A stretch of 64,000 bases of DNA from Echiichthys vipera (Eukaryota; Chordata; Actinopteri; Perciformes; Trachinidae): positions 3,831,152-3,895,151 of the forward strand of contig OY829646.1 of NCBI GenBank assembly GCA_963691815.1. The letters are read 5' to 3'. The position numbers and the translations under genes are program-made. Each line of letters opens with the position of its first letter. The first letter of the stretch is position 1. The notes under the pieces were generated by a model. That model was not told the origin of the DNA. It did not search any database and saw only the letters and a program-made list of their open reading frames with translations. Of this stretch, positions 30,284-43,217 are shown one piece after another.

Positions 30284-30983
30284 ATTGTTAAGTGGAATGA
30301 AAAAACAAGTGACTGTCTGTCCGTCCTGGTTGGACTTTGTTGTGTCATGCACCGGGCAATTTTCAACTGTGCATCATGGGTAACACACCCTTTTGCTGGA
30401 GAGCTACAGCACTGCATGTTTTAGGTTTCTCCCTACTCCAACACAGCTGATTCTAATGGTCTGCTTTTTATCAAGCAGGTGAAGCTTGCCAAAGGTTTGA
30501 TAACCATTAGAATCACGTGTGTTGGAGCATGGAAAAAACCTCAATCATGGAGGGCAGTAGCTCTCAGCGTTGTGATTGTGGCAATGTTCAGTTTGAGACT
30601 GTGGGCTATTTTTGCACTTTGTCCAGAAGGGGGGCTGGCAGTGTCTGGTGTACTCTGTGAAAATGTGTGTTGAGTTTTGCAAAGTGCCCCTGATCCCGAT
30701 GGCAGCGAGGAGTGGGTGTGGCCTTTTGGGTGGGACAAAATGAATTGCGTCTTCTCCTCTCCCAGCTGGTTCTGTCTTTGTGGAATGAGCTCAAAACATT
30801 CTTCCATCGCTAGCATGCGTGCGTTTTAGGCTTCTGTGTGGCTGCTGGCCTGTGTTTGAAGAAACAGCTGATCAAGGGGAGCTACTGCTAATGGAACTGG
30901 ACTCTGGGATTATGTATTGTAGAAACCATCGACCAGAGTCCTGTGTCTGGGAATGAGACGCTCGTCTCTGACTCTTCCAACTC

Positions 30984-31147
30984 ATACTTACCTGGCAGGG
31001 GAGATACCATGATCAAGAAGGTGGTTCACCCAGGGCGAGGCTAAGCCATTGCACTACGGTTGTGCTGACCCCTGCGAATTCCCCAAATGTGGGAATCTCG
31101 ACTGCATAATTTATGGTAGTGGGGGACTGCGTTCGCGCTCTCCCCTG
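30984..31147 (+). ncRNA. RNU1: U1 snRNA gene, array copy 9
   Basis: One change in stem II (GGTCGTG to GGTTGTG), shared with copies 1 and 27. Confidence 0.96.
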
Positions 31148-31847
31148 ATTGTTAAGTGGAATGAAAAAACAAGTGACTGTCTGTCTGTCCTGGTTGGACT
31201 TTGTTGTGTCATGCACCTGGCAATTTTCAACTGTGCATCATGGGTAACACACCCTTTTGCTGGAGAGCTACAGCACTGCATGTTTTAGGTTTCTCCCTGC
31301 TCCAACACAGCTGATTCTAATGGTCTGCTTTTTATCAAGCAGGTGAAGCTTGCCAAAGGTTTGATAACCATTAGAATCAGGTGTGTTGGAGCATGGAAAA
31401 AACCTCAATCATGGAGGGCAGTAGCTCTCAGCGTTGTGATTGTGGCAATGTTCAGTTTGAGACTGTGGGCTATTTTTGCACTTTGTCCAGAAGGGGGGCT
31501 GGCAGTGTCTGGTGTACTCTGTGAAAATGTGTGTTGAGTTTTGCAAAGTGCCCCTGATCCCGATGGCAGCGAGGAGTGGGTGTGGCCTTTTGGGTGGGAC
31601 AAAATGAATTGCGTCTTCTCCTCTCCCAGCTGGTTCTGTCTTTGTGGAATGAGCTCAAAACATTCTTCCATCGCTAGCATGCGTGCGTTTTAGGCTTCTG
31701 TGTGGCTGCTGGCCTGTGTTTGAAGAAACAGCTGATCAAGGGGAGCTACTGCTAATGGAACTGGACTCTGGGATTATGTATTGTAGAAACCATCGACCAG
31801 AGTCCTGTGTCTGGGAATGAGACGCTCGTCTCTGACTCTTCCAACTC

Positions 31848-32011
31848 ATACTTACCTGGCAGGGGAGATACCATGATCAAGAAGGTGGTTCACCCAGGGC
31901 GAGGCTAAGCCATTGCACTACGGTCGTGCTGACCCCTGCGAATTCCCCAAATGTGGGAATCTCGACTGCATAATTTATGGTAGTGGGGGACTGCGTTCGC
32001 GCTCTCCCCTG
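31848..32011 (+). ncRNA. RNU1: U1 snRNA gene, array copy 10
   Basis: Consensus U1 over the full length. Confidence 0.97.
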
Positions 32012-32711
32012 ATTGTTAAGTGGAATGAAAAAACAAGTGACTGTCTGTCCGTCCTTGTTGGACTTTGTTGTGTCATGCACCGGGCAATTTTCAACTGTAC
32101 ATCATGGGTAACACACCCTTTTGCTGGAGAGCTACAGCACTGCATGTTTTAGGTTTCTCCCTGCTCCAACACAGCTGATTCTAATGGTCTGCTTTTTATC
32201 AAGCAGGTGAAGCTTGCCAAAGGTTTGATAACCATTAGAATCAGGTGTGTTGGAGCATGGAAAAAACCTCAATCATGGAGGGCAGTAGCTCTCAGCGTTG
32301 TGATTGTGGCAATGTTCAGTTTGAGACTGTGGGCTATTTTTGCACTTTGTCCAGAAGGGGGGCTGGCAGTGTCTGGTGTACTCTGTGAAAATGTGTGTTG
32401 AGTTTTGCAAAGTGCCCCTGATCCCGATGGCAGCGAGGAGTGGGTGTGGCCTTTTGGGTGGGACAAAATGAATTGCGTCTTCTCCTCTCCCAGCTGGTTC
32501 TGTCTTTGTGGAATGAGCTCAAAACATTCTTCCATCGCTAGCATGCGTGCGTTTTAGGCTTCTGTGTGGCTGCTGGCCTGTGTTTGAAGAAACAGCTGAT
32601 CAAGGGGAGCTACTGCTAATGGAACTGGACTCTGGGATTATGTATTGTAGAAACCATCGACCAGAGTCCTGTGTCTGGGAATGAGACGCTCGTCTCTGAC
32701 TCTTCCAACTC

Positions 32712-32875
32712 ATACTTACCTGGCAGGGGAGATACCATGATCAAGAAGGTGGTTCACCCAGGGCGAGGCTAAGCCATTGCACTACGGTCGTGCTGACCCC
32801 TGCGAATTCCCCAAATGTGGGAATCTTGACTGCATAATTTATGGTAGTGGGGGACTGCGTTCGCGCTCTCCCCTG
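32712..32875 (+). ncRNA. RNU1: U1 snRNA gene, array copy 11
   Basis: One C to T change (ATCTTGACTG), shared with copies 7 and 21. Confidence 0.96.
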
Positions 32876-33575
32876 ATTGTTAAGTGGAATGAAAAAACAA
32901 GTGACTGTCTGTCTGTCCTGGTTGGACTTTGTTGTGTCATGCACCGGGCAATTTTCAACTCTACATCATGGGTAAGTCACCCTTTTGCTGGAGAGCTACA
33001 GCACTGCATGTTTTAGGTTTCTCCCTGCTCCAACACAGCTGATTCTAATGGTCTGCTTTTTATCAAGCAGGTGAAGCTTGCCAAAGGTTTGATAACCATT
33101 AGAATCAGGTGTGTTGGAGCATGGAAAAAACCTCAATCATGGAGGGCAGTAGCTCTCAGCGTTGTGATTGTGGCAATGTTCAGTTTGAGACTGTGGGCTA
33201 TTTTTGCACTTTGTCCAGAAGGGGGGCTGGCAGTGTCTGGTGTACTCTGTGAAAATGTGTGTTGAGTTTTGCAAAGTGCCCCTGATCCCGATGGCAGCGA
33301 GGAGTGGGTGTGGCCTTTTGGGTGGGACAAAATGAATTGCGTCTTCTCCTCTCCCAGCTGGTTCTGTCTTTGTGGAATGAGCTCAAAACATTCTTCCATC
33401 GCTAGCATGCGTGCGTTTTAGGCTTCTGTGTGGCTGCTGGCCTGTGTTTGAAGAAACAGCTGATCAAGGGGAGCTACTGCTAATGGAACTGGACTCTGGG
33501 ATTATGTATTGTAGAAACCATCGACCAGAGTCCTGTGTCTGGGAATGAGACGCTCGTCTCTGACTCTTCCAACTC

Positions 33576-33739
33576 ATACTTACCTGGCAGGGGAGATACC
33601 ATGATCAAGAAGGTGGTTCACCCAGGGCGAGGCTAAGCCATTGCACTGCTGTCGTGCTGACCCCTGCGAATTCCCCAAATGTGGGAATCTCAACTGCATA
33701 ATTTATGGTAGTGGGGGACTGCGTTCGCGCTCTCCCCTG
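33576..33739 (+). ncRNA. RNU1: U1 snRNA gene, array copy 12
   Basis: The stem-loop II loop reads ATTGCACTGCTG instead of ATTGCACTACGG, which alters the U1A-binding loop and the closing pair. A second change gives ATCTCAACTG. Function is doubtful. Confidence 0.93.
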
Positions 33740-34439
33740 ATTGTTAAGTGGAATGAAAAAACAAGTGACTGTCTGTCCGTCCTGGTTGGACTTTGTTGTG
33801 TCATGCACCGGGCAATTTTCAACTGTACATCATGGGTAACACACCCTTTTGCTGGAGAGCTACAGCACTGCATGTTTTAGGTTTCTCCCTGCTCCAACAC
33901 AGCTGATTCTAATGGTCTGCTTTTTATCAAGCAGGTGAAGCTTGCCAAAGGTTTGATAACCATTAGAATCAGGTGTGTTGGAGCATGGAAAAAACCTCAA
34001 TCATGGAGGGCAGTAGCTCTCAGCGTTGTGATTGTGGCAATGTTCAGTTTGAGACTGTGGGCTATTTTTGCACTTTGTCCAGAAGGGGGGCTGGCAGTGT
34101 CTGGTGTACTCTGTGAAAATGTGTGTTGAGTTTTGCAAAGTGCCCCTGATCCCGATGGCAGCGAGGAGTGGGTGTGGCCTTTTGGGTGGGACAAAATGAA
34201 TTGCGTCTTCTCCTCTCCCAGCTGGTTCTGTCTTTGTGGAATGAGCTCAAAACATTCTTCCATCGCTAGCATGCGTGCGTTTTAGGCTTCTGTGTGGCTG
34301 CTGGCCTGTGTTTGAAGAAACAGCTGATCAAGGGGAGCTACTGCTAATGGAACTGGACTCTGGGATTATGTATTGTAGAAACCATCGACCAGAGTCCTGT
34401 GTCTGGGAATGAGACGCTCGTCTCTGACTCTTCCAACTC

Positions 34440-34603
34440 ATACTTACCTGGCAGGGGAGATACCATGATCAAGAAGGTGGTTCACCCAGGGCGAGGCTAA
34501 GCCATTGCACTACGGTCGTGCTGACCCCTGCGAATTCCCCAAATGTGGGAATCTCGACTGCATAATTTATGGTAGTGGGGGACTGCGTTCACGCTCTCCC
34601 CTG
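34440..34603 (+). ncRNA. RNU1: U1 snRNA gene, array copy 13
   Basis: One change in the stem-loop IV loop (GTTCGCG to GTTCACG), shared with copy 38. Confidence 0.96.
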
Positions 34604-35304
34604 ATTGTTAAGTGGAATGAAAAAACAAGTGACTGTCTGTCTGTCCTGGTTGGACTTTGTTGTGTCATGCACCGGGCAATTTTCAACTCTACATCATGGG
34701 TAAGTCACCCTTTTGCTGGAGAGCTACAGCACTGCATGTTTTAGGTTTCTCCCTGCTCCAACACAGCTGATTCTAATGGTCTGCTTTTTATCAAGCAGGT
34801 GAAGCTTGCCAAAGGTTTGATAACCATTAGAATCAGGTGTGTTGGAGCATGGAAAAAAACCTCAATCATGGAGGGCAGTAGCTCTCAGCGTTGTGATTGT
34901 GGCAATGTTCAGTTTGAGACTGTGGGCTATTTTTGCACTTTGTCCAGAAGGGGGGCTGGCAGTGTCTGGTGTACTCTGTGAAAATGTGTGTTGAGTTTTG
35001 CAAAGTGCCCCTGATCCCGATGGCAGCGAGGAGTGGGTGTGGCCTTTTGGGTGGGACAAAATGAATTGCGTCTTCTCCTCTCCCAGCTGGTTCTGTCTTT
35101 GTGGAATGAGCTCAAAACATTCTTCCATCGCTAGCATGTGTGCGTTTTAGGCTTCTGTGTGGCTGCTGGCCTGTGTTTGAAGAAACAGCTGATCAAGGGG
35201 AGCTACTGCTAATGGAACTGGACTCTGGGATTATGTATTGTAGAAACCATCGACCAGAGTCCTGTGTCTGGGAATGAGACGCTCGTCTCTGACTCTTCCA
35301 ACTC

Positions 35305-35468
35305 ATACTTACCTGGCAGGCGAGATACCATGATCAAGAAGGTGGTTCACCCAGGGCGAGGCTAAGCCATTGCACTACGGTCGTGCTGACCCCTGCAAAT
35401 TCCCCAAATGTGGGAATCTCGACTGCATATTTTATGGTAGTAGGGGACTGCGTTCGCGCTCTCCCCTG
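35305..35468 (+). ncRNA. RNU1: U1 snRNA gene, array copy 14
   Basis: Variant copy: GGCAGGCGAG near the 5' end, GCAAATTCC in stem-loop III, Sm site ATTTTATGG, and a G to A in stem IV. The Sm site still has the purine-AU-rich-G form. Confidence 0.94.
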
Positions 35469-36168
35469 ATTGTTAAGTGGAATGAAAAAACAAGTGACTG
35501 TCTGTCTGTCCTGGTTGGACTTTGTTGTGTCATGCACTGGGCAATTTTCAACTCTACATCATGGGTAAGTCACCCTTTTGCTGGAGAGATACAGCACTGC
35601 ATGTTTTAGGTTTCTCCCTGCTCCAACACAGCTGATTCTAATGGTCTGCTTTTTATCAAGCAGGTGAAGCTTGCCAAAGGTTTGATAACCATTAGAATCA
35701 GGTGTGTTGGAGCATGGAAAAAACCTCAATCATGGATGGCAGTAGCTCTCAGCGTTGTGATTGTGGCAATGTTCAGTTTGAGACTGTGGGCTATTTTTGC
35801 AGTTTGTCCAGAAGGGGGGCTGGCAGTGTCTGGTGTACTCTGTGAAAATGTGTGTTGAGTTTTGCAAAGTGCCCCTGATCCCGATGGCAGCGAGGAGTGG
35901 GTGTGGCCTTTTGGGTGGGACAAAATGAATTGCGTCTTCTCCTCTCCCAGCTGGTTCTGTCTTTGTGGAATGAGCTCAAAACATTCTTCCATCGCTAGCA
36001 TGTGTGCGTTTTAGGCTTCTGTGTGGCTGCTGGCCTGTGTTTGAAGAAACAGCTGATCAAGGGGAGCTACTGCTAATGGAACTGGACTCTGGGATTATGT
36101 ATTGTAGAAACCATCGACCAGAGTCCTGTGTCTGGGAATGAGACGCTCGTCTCTGACTCTTCCAACTC

Positions 36169-36325
36169 ATACTTACCTGGCAGGCGAGATCCCATGATCA
36201 AGAAGGTGGTTCACCCAGGGCGAGGCTAAGCCATTGCACTACCTGACCCCTGCGAATTCCCCAAATGTGGGAATCTCGACTGCATATTTTATGGTAGTGG
36301 GGGACTGCGTTCGCGCTCTCCCCTG
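36169..36325 (+). pseudogene. RNU1: U1 snRNA gene, array copy 15, with a 7-nt deletion in stem-loop II
   Basis: 157 nt. The sequence GGTCGTG after the U1A loop is lost (CACTACCTGACC), which removes the 3' side of stem II and should destroy the U1A-binding hairpin. It also carries GGCAGGCGAGATCCC near the start and an ATTTTATGG Sm site. Confidence 0.85.
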
Positions 36326-37010
36326 ATTGTTAAGTGGAATGAAAAAAAAAGTGACTGTCTGTCTGTCCTGGTTGGACTTTGTTGTGTCATGCACCGGGCA
36401 ATTTTCAACTGTACATCATGGGTAACTCACCCTTTTGCTGGAGAGCTACAGCACTGCATATTTTAGGTTTCTCCCTGCTCCAACACAGCTGATTCTAATG
36501 GTCTGCTTTTTATCAAGCAGGTGAAGCTTGCCAAAGGTTTGATAACCATTAGAATCAGGTGTGTTGGAGCATGGAAAAAACCTCAATCATGGAGGGCAGT
36601 AGCTCTCAGCGTTGTGATTGTGGCAATGTTCAGTTTGAGACTTTGGGCTATTTTTGCACTTTGTCCAGAAGGGGGGCTGGCAGTGTCTGGTTTACTCTGT
36701 GAAAATGTGTGTTGAGTTTTGCAAAGTGCCCCTGATCCCGATGGCAGCGAGGAGTCGGTGTGGCCTTTTGGGTGGGTCTTCTCCTCTCCCAGCTGGTTCT
36801 GTCTTTGTGGAATGAGCTCAAAACATTCTTCCATCGCTAGCATGCGTGCGTTTTAGGCTTCTGTGTGGCTGCTGGCCTGTGTTTGAAGAAACAGCTGATC
36901 AAGGGGAGCTACTGCTAATGGAACTGGACTCTGGGATTATGTATTGTAGAAACCATCGACCAGAGTCCTGTGTCTGGGAATGAGACGCTCGTCTCTGACT
37001 CTTCCAACTC

Positions 37011-37174
37011 ATACTTACCTGGCAGGGGAGATACCATGATCAAGAAGGTGGTTCACCCAGGGCGAGGCTAAGCCATTGCACTACGGTCGTGCTGACCCCT
37101 GCAAATTCCACAAATGTGGGAATCTCGACTGCATATTTTATGGTAGTGGGGGACTGCGTTCGCGCTCTCCCCTG
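37011..37174 (+). ncRNA. RNU1: U1 snRNA gene, array copy 16
   Basis: Variant with GCAAATTCCACAAATG in stem-loop III and Sm site ATTTTATGG. Copies 30 and 39 share these changes and the 3' flank TTAATTGG. Confidence 0.94.
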
Positions 37175-37875
37175 ATTGTTAATTGGAATGAAAAAACAAG
37201 TGACTGTCTGTCTGTCCTGGTTGGACTTTGTTGTGTCATGCACCGGGCAATTTTCAACTCTACATCATGGGTAACTCACCCTTTTGCTGGAGAGCTACAG
37301 CACTGCATGTTTTAGGTTTCTCCCTGCTCCAACACAGCTGATTCTAATGGTCTGCTTTTTATCAAGCAGGTGAAGCTTGCCAAAGGTTTGATAACCATTA
37401 GAATCAGGTGTGTTGGAGCATGGAAAAAAACCTCAATCATGGAGGGCAGTAGCTCTCAGCGTTGTGATTGTGGCAATGTTCAGTTTGAGACTGTGGGCTA
37501 TTTTTGCACTTTGTCCAGAAGGGGGGCTGGCAGTGTCTGGTGTACTCTGTGAAAATGTGTGTTGAGTTTTGCAATGTGCCCCTGATCCCGATGGCAGCGA
37601 GGAGTGGGTGTGGCCTTTTGGGTGGGACAAAATGAATTGCGTCTTCTCCTCTCCCAGCTGGTTCTGTCTTTGTGGAATGAGCTCAAAACATTCTTCCATC
37701 GCTAGCATGCGTGCGTTTTAGGCTTCTGTGTGGCTGCTGGCCTGTGTTTGAAGAAACAGCTGATCAAGGGGAGCTACTGCTAATGGAACTGGACTCTGGG
37801 ATTATGTATTGTAGAAACCATCGACCAGAGTCCTGTGTCTGGGAATGAGACGCTCCTCTCTGACTCTTCCAACTC

Positions 37876-38039
37876 ATACTTACCTGGCAGGGGAGATACC
37901 ATGATCAAGAAGGTGGTTCAACCAGGGCGAGGCTAAGCCATTGCACTACGGTCGTGTTGACCCCTGCGAATTCCCCAAATGTGGGAATCTCGACTGCATA
38001 ATTTATGGTAGTGGGGGACTGCGTTCGCGCTCTCCCCTG
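37876..38039 (+). ncRNA. RNU1: U1 snRNA gene, array copy 17
   Basis: Two private changes: GTTCACCC to GTTCAACC and GTGCTGACC to GTGTTGACC. The Sm site is consensus. Paralogous blocks elsewhere lack a matching unit between the counterparts of copies 16 and 18. Confidence 0.94.
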
Positions 38040-38740
38040 ATTGTTAAGTGGAATGAAAAAACAAGTGACTGTCTGTCTGTCCTGGTTGGACTTTGTTGTG
38101 TAGTGCACCGGGCAATTTTCAACTCTACATCATGGGTAAGTCACCCTTTTGCTGGAGAGCTACAGCACTGCATGTTTTAGGTTTCTCCCTGCTCCAACAC
38201 AGCTGATTCTAATGGTCTGATTTTTATCAAGCAGGTGAAGCTTGCCAAAGGTTTGATAACCATTAGAATCAGGTGTGTTGGAGCATGGAAAAAAACCTCA
38301 ATCATGGAGGGCAGTAGCTCTCAGCGTTGTGATTGTGGCAATGTTCAGTTTGAGACTGTGGGCTATTTTTGCACTTTGTCCAGAAGGGGGGCTGGCAGTG
38401 TCTGGTGTACTCTGTGAAAATGTGTGTTGAGTTTTGCAAAGTGCCCCTGATCCCGATGGCAGCGAGGAGTGGGTGTGGCCTTTTGGGTGGGACAAAATGA
38501 ATTGCGTCTTCTCCTCTCCCAGCTGGTTCTGTCTTTGTGGAATGAGCTCAAAACATTCTTCCATCGCTAGCATGCGTGTGTTTTAGGCTTCTGTGTGGCT
38601 GCTGGCCTGTGTTTGAAGAAACAGCTGATCAAGGGGAGCTACTGCTAAAGGAACTGGACTCTGGGATTATGTATAGTAGAAGCCATCGACCAGAGTCCTG
38701 TGTCTGGGAATGAGACGCTCGTCTCTGACTCTTCCAACTC

Positions 38741-38904
38741 ATACTTACCTGGCAGGGGAGATACCATGATCAAGAAGGTGGTTCACCCAGGGCGAGGCTA
38801 AGCCATTGCACTACGGTCGTGCTGACCCCTGCGAATTCCCCAAATGTGGGAATCTCGACTGCATATTTTATGGTAGTGGGGGACTGCGTTCGCGCTCTCC
38901 CCTG
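38741..38904 (+). ncRNA. RNU1: U1 snRNA gene, array copy 18
   Basis: Consensus apart from the Sm site ATTTTATGG. The 5' flank has TATAGTAGAAGCC, shared with copies 31 and 40. Confidence 0.95.
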
Positions 38905-39604
38905 ATTGTTAAGTGGAATGAAAAAAAAAGTGACTGTCTGTCTGTCCTGGTTGGACTTTGTTGTGTCATGCACCGGGCAATTTTCAACTGTACATCATGG
39001 GTAACACACCCTTTTGCTGGAGAGCTACAGCACTGCATGTTTTAGGTTTCTCCCTGCTCCAACACAGCTGATTCTAATGGTCTGCTTTTTATCAAGCAGG
39101 TGAAGCTTGCCAAAGGTTTGATAACCATTAGAATCAGGTGTGTTGGAGCATGGAAAAAACCTCAATCATGGAGGGCAGTAGCTCTCAGCGTTGTGATTGT
39201 GGCAATGTTCAGTTTGAGACTGTGGGCTATTTTTGCACTTTGTCCAGAAGGGGGGCTGGCAGTGTCTGGTGTACTCTGTGAAAATGTGTGTTGAGTTTTG
39301 CAAAGTGCCCCTGATCCCGATGGCAGCGAGGAGTCGGTGTGGCCTTTTGGGTGGGACAAAATGAATTGCGTCTTCTCCTCTCCCAGCTGGTTCTGTCTTT
39401 GTGGAATGAGCTCAAAACATTCTTCCATCGCTAGCATGCGTGCGTTTTAGGCTTCTGTGTGGCTGCTGGCCTGTGTTTGAAGAAACAGCTGATCAAGGGG
39501 AGCTACTGCTAAAGGAACTGGACTCTGGGATTATGTATTGTAGAAACCATCGACCAGAGTCCTGTGTCTGGGAATGAGACGCTCGTCTCTGACTCTTCCA
39601 ACTC

Positions 39605-39768
39605 ATACTTACCTGGCAGGGGAGATACCATGATCAAGAAGGTGGTTCACCCAGGGCGAGGCTAAGCCATTGCACTACGGTCGTGCTGACCCCTGCGAAT
39701 TCCCCAAATGTGGGAATCTCGACTGCATAATTTATGGTAGTGGGGGACTGCGTTCGCGCTCTCCCCTG
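39605..39768 (+). ncRNA. RNU1: U1 snRNA gene, array copy 19
   Basis: Consensus U1. The 3' flank has the A-rich 3'-box variant. Confidence 0.96.
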
Positions 39769-40469
39769 ATTGTTAAGTGGAATGAAAAAAAAAGTGACTG
39801 TCTGTCTGTCCTGGTTGGACTTTGTTGTGTCATGCACCGGGCAATTTTCAACTGTACATCATGGGTAACTCACCCTTTTGCTGGAGAGCTACAGCACTGC
39901 ATGTTTTAGGTTTCTCCCTGCTCCAACACAGCTGATTCTAATGGTCTGCTTTTTATCAAGCAGGTGAAGCTTGCCAAAGGTTTGATAACCATTAGAATCA
40001 GGTGTGTTGGAGCATGGAAAAAAACCTCAATCATGGAGGGCAGTAGCTCTCAGCGTTGTGATTGTGGCAATGTTCAGTTTGAGACTGTGGGCTATTTTTG
40101 CACTTTGTCCAGAAGGGGGGCTGGCAGTGTCTGGTGTACTCTGTGAAAATGTGTGTTGAGTTTTGCAAAGTGCCCCTGATCCCGATGGCAGCGAGGAGTC
40201 GGTGTGGCCTTTTGGGTGGGACAAAATGAATTGCGTCTTCTCCTCTCCCAGCTGGTTCTGTCTTTGTGGAATGAGCTCAAAACATTCTTCCATCGCTAGC
40301 ATGCGTGCGTTTTAGGCTTCTGTGTGGCTGCTGGCCTGTGTTTGAAGAAACAGCTGATCAAGGGGAGCTACTGCTAAAGGAACTGGACTCTGGGATTATG
40401 TATTGTAGAAACCATCGACCAGAGTCCTGTGTCTGGGAATGAGACGCTCGTCTCTGACTCTTCCAACTC

Positions 40470-40633
40470 ATACTTACCTTGCAGGGGAGATACCATGATC
40501 AAGAAGGTGGTTCACCCAGGGCGAGGCTAAGCCATTGCACTACGGTCGTGCTGACCCCTGCGAATTCCCCAAATGTGGGAATCTCGACTGCATAAGTTAT
40601 GGTAGTGGGGAACTGCGTTCGCGCTCTCCCCTG
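40470..40633 (+). ncRNA. RNU1: U1 snRNA gene, array copy 20, with altered recognition sequence
   Basis: Nucleotide 11, the base that pairs with position -3 of the 5' splice site, is T instead of G (ATACTTACCTT). The Sm site is changed to AAGTTATGG, which weakens the U run needed for Sm assembly, and stem IV has a G to A. Copy 33 shares the first two changes. Confidence 0.92.
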
Positions 40634-41333
40634 ATTGTTAAGTGGAATGAAAAAACAAGTGACTGTCTGTCTGTCCTGGTTGGACTTTGTTGTGTCATGC
40701 ACCGGGCAATTTTCAACTCTACATCATGGGTAACTCCCCCTTTTGCTGGAGAGCTACAGCACTGCATGTTTTAGGTTTCTCCCTGCTCCAACACAGCTGA
40801 TTCTAATGGTCTGCTTTTTATCAAGCAGGTGAAGCTTGCCAAAGGTTTGATAACCATTAGAATCACGTGTGTTGGAGCATGGAAAAAACCTCAATCATGG
40901 AGGGCAGTAGCTCTCAGCGTTGTGATTGTGGCAATGTTCAGTTTGAGACTGTGGGCTATTTTTGCACTTTGTCCAGAAGGGGGGCTGGCAGTGTCTGGTG
41001 TACTCTGTGAAAATGTGTGTTGAGTTTTGCAAAGTGCCCCTGATCCCGATGGCAGCGAGGAGTGGGTGTGGCCTTTTGGGTGGGACAAAATGAATTGCGT
41101 CTTCTCCTCTCCCAGCTGGTTCTGTCTTTGTGGAATGAGCTCAAAACATTCTTCCATCGCTAGCATGCGTGCGTTTTAGGCTTCTGTGTGGCTGCTGGCC
41201 TGTGTTTGAAGAAACAGCTGATCAAGGGGAGCTACTGCTAATGGAACTGGACTCTGGGATTATGTATTGTAGAAACCATCGACCAGAGTCCTGTGTCTGG
41301 GAATGAGACGCTCGTCTCTGACTCTTCCAACTC

Positions 41334-41497
41334 ATACTTACCTGGCAGGGGAGATACCATGATCAAGAAGGTGGTTCACCCAGGGCGAGGCTAAGCCATT
41401 GCACTACGGTCGTGCTGACCCCTGCGAATTCCCCAAATGTGGGAATCTTGACTGCATAATTTATGGTAGTGGGGGACTGCGTTCGCGCTCTCCCCTG
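41334..41497 (+). ncRNA. RNU1: U1 snRNA gene, array copy 21
   Basis: One C to T change (ATCTTGACTG), otherwise consensus. Confidence 0.96.
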
Positions 41498-42197
41498 ATT
41501 GTTAAGTGGAATGAAAAAACAAGTGACTGTCTGTCCGTCCTGGTTGGACTTTGTTGTGTCATGCACCGGGCAATTTTCAACTGTACATCATGGGTAACAC
41601 ACCCTTTTGCTGGAGAGCTACAGCACTGCATGTTTTAGGTTTCTCCCTGCTCCAACACAGCTGATTCTAATGGTCTGCTTTTTATCAAGCAGGTGAAGCT
41701 TGCCAAAGGTTTGATAACCATTAGAATCACGTGTGTTGGAGCATGGAAAAAACCTCAATCATGGAGGGCAGTAGCTCTCAGCGTTGTGATTGTGGCAATG
41801 TTCAGTTTGAGACTGTGGGCTATTTTTGCACTTTGTCCAGAAGGGGGGCTGGCAGTGTCTGGTGTACTCTGTGAAAATGTGTGTTGAGTTTTGCAAAGTG
41901 CCCCTGATCCCGATGGCAGCGAGGAGTGGGTGTGGCCTTTTGGGTGGGACAAAATGAATTGCGTCTTCTCCTCTCCCAGCTGGTTCTGTCTTTGTGGAAT
42001 GAGCTCAAAACATTCTTCCATCGCTAGCATGCGTGCGTTTTAGGCTTCTGTGTGGCTGCTGGCCTGTGTTTGAAGAAACAGCTGATCAAGGGGAGCTACT
42101 GCTAATGGAACTGGACTCTGGGATTATGTATTGTAGAAACCATCGACCAGAGTCCTGTGTCTGGGAATGAGACGCTCGTCTCTGACTCTTCCAACTC

Positions 42198-42357
42198 CTA
42201 CCTGGCAGGGGAGATACCATGATCAAGAAGGTGGTTCACCCAGGGCGAGGCTAAGCCACTGCACTACGGTCGTGCTGACCCCTGCGAATTCCCCAAATGT
42301 GGGAATCTCGACTGCATAATATATGGTAGTGGGGGACTGCGTTCGCGCTCTCCCCTG
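42198..42357 (+). pseudogene. RNU1: U1 snRNA gene, array copy 22, with damaged 5' end
   Basis: Four bases are missing at the start (CTCCTACCTGG instead of CTCATACTTACCTGG), removing half of the 5' splice-site recognition sequence and the normal initiation point. The U1A loop is CACTGCAC and the Sm site AATATATGG. It is very likely non-functional. Confidence 0.88.
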
Positions 42358-43053
42358 ATTGTTAAGTGGAATGAAAAAACAAGTGACTGTCTGTCCTGGT
42401 TGGACTTTGTTGTGTCATGCACCGGGCAATTTTCAACTGTACATCATGGGTAACACACCCTTTTGCTGGAGAGCTACAGCACTGCATGTTTTAGGTTTCT
42501 CCCTGCTCCAACACAGCTGATTCTAATGGTCTGCTTTTTATCAAGCAGGTGAAGCTTGCCAAAGGTTTTATAACCATTAGAATCACGTGTGTTGGAGCAT
42601 GGAAAAAACCTCAATCATGGAGGGCAGTAGCTCTCAGCGTTGTGATTGTGGCAATGTTCAGTTTGAGACTGTGGGCTATTTTTGCACTTTGTCCAGAAGG
42701 GGGGCTGGCAGTGTCTGGTGTACTCTGTGAAAATGTGTGTTGAGTTTTGCAAAGTGCCCCTGATCCCGATGGCAGCGAGGAGTGGGTGTGGCCTTTTGGG
42801 TGGGACAAAATGAATTGCGTCTTCTCCTCTCCCAGCTGGTTCTGTCTTTGTGGAATGAGCTCAAAACATTCTTCCATCGCTAGCATGCGTGCGTTTTAGG
42901 CTTCTGTGTGGCTGCTGGCCTGTGTTTGAAGAAACAGCTGATCAAGGGGAGCTACTGCTAATGGAACTGGACTCTGGGATTATGTATTGTAGAAACCATC
43001 GACCAGAGTCCTGTGTCTGGGAATGAGACGCTCGTCTCTGACTCTTTCAACTC

Positions 43054-43217
43054 ATACTTACCTGGCAGGGGAGATACCATGATCAAGAAGGTGGTTCACC
43101 CAGGGCGAGGCTAAGCCATTGCACTACGGTCGTGCTGACCCCTGCGAATTCCCCAAATGTGGGAATCTCGACTGCATAATATATGGTAGTGGGGGACTGC
43201 GTTCGCGCTCTCCCCTG
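43054..43217 (+). ncRNA. RNU1: U1 snRNA gene, array copy 23
   Basis: The Sm site is AATATATGG, shared with copy 22, which breaks the U run. Otherwise consensus. Confidence 0.94.
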
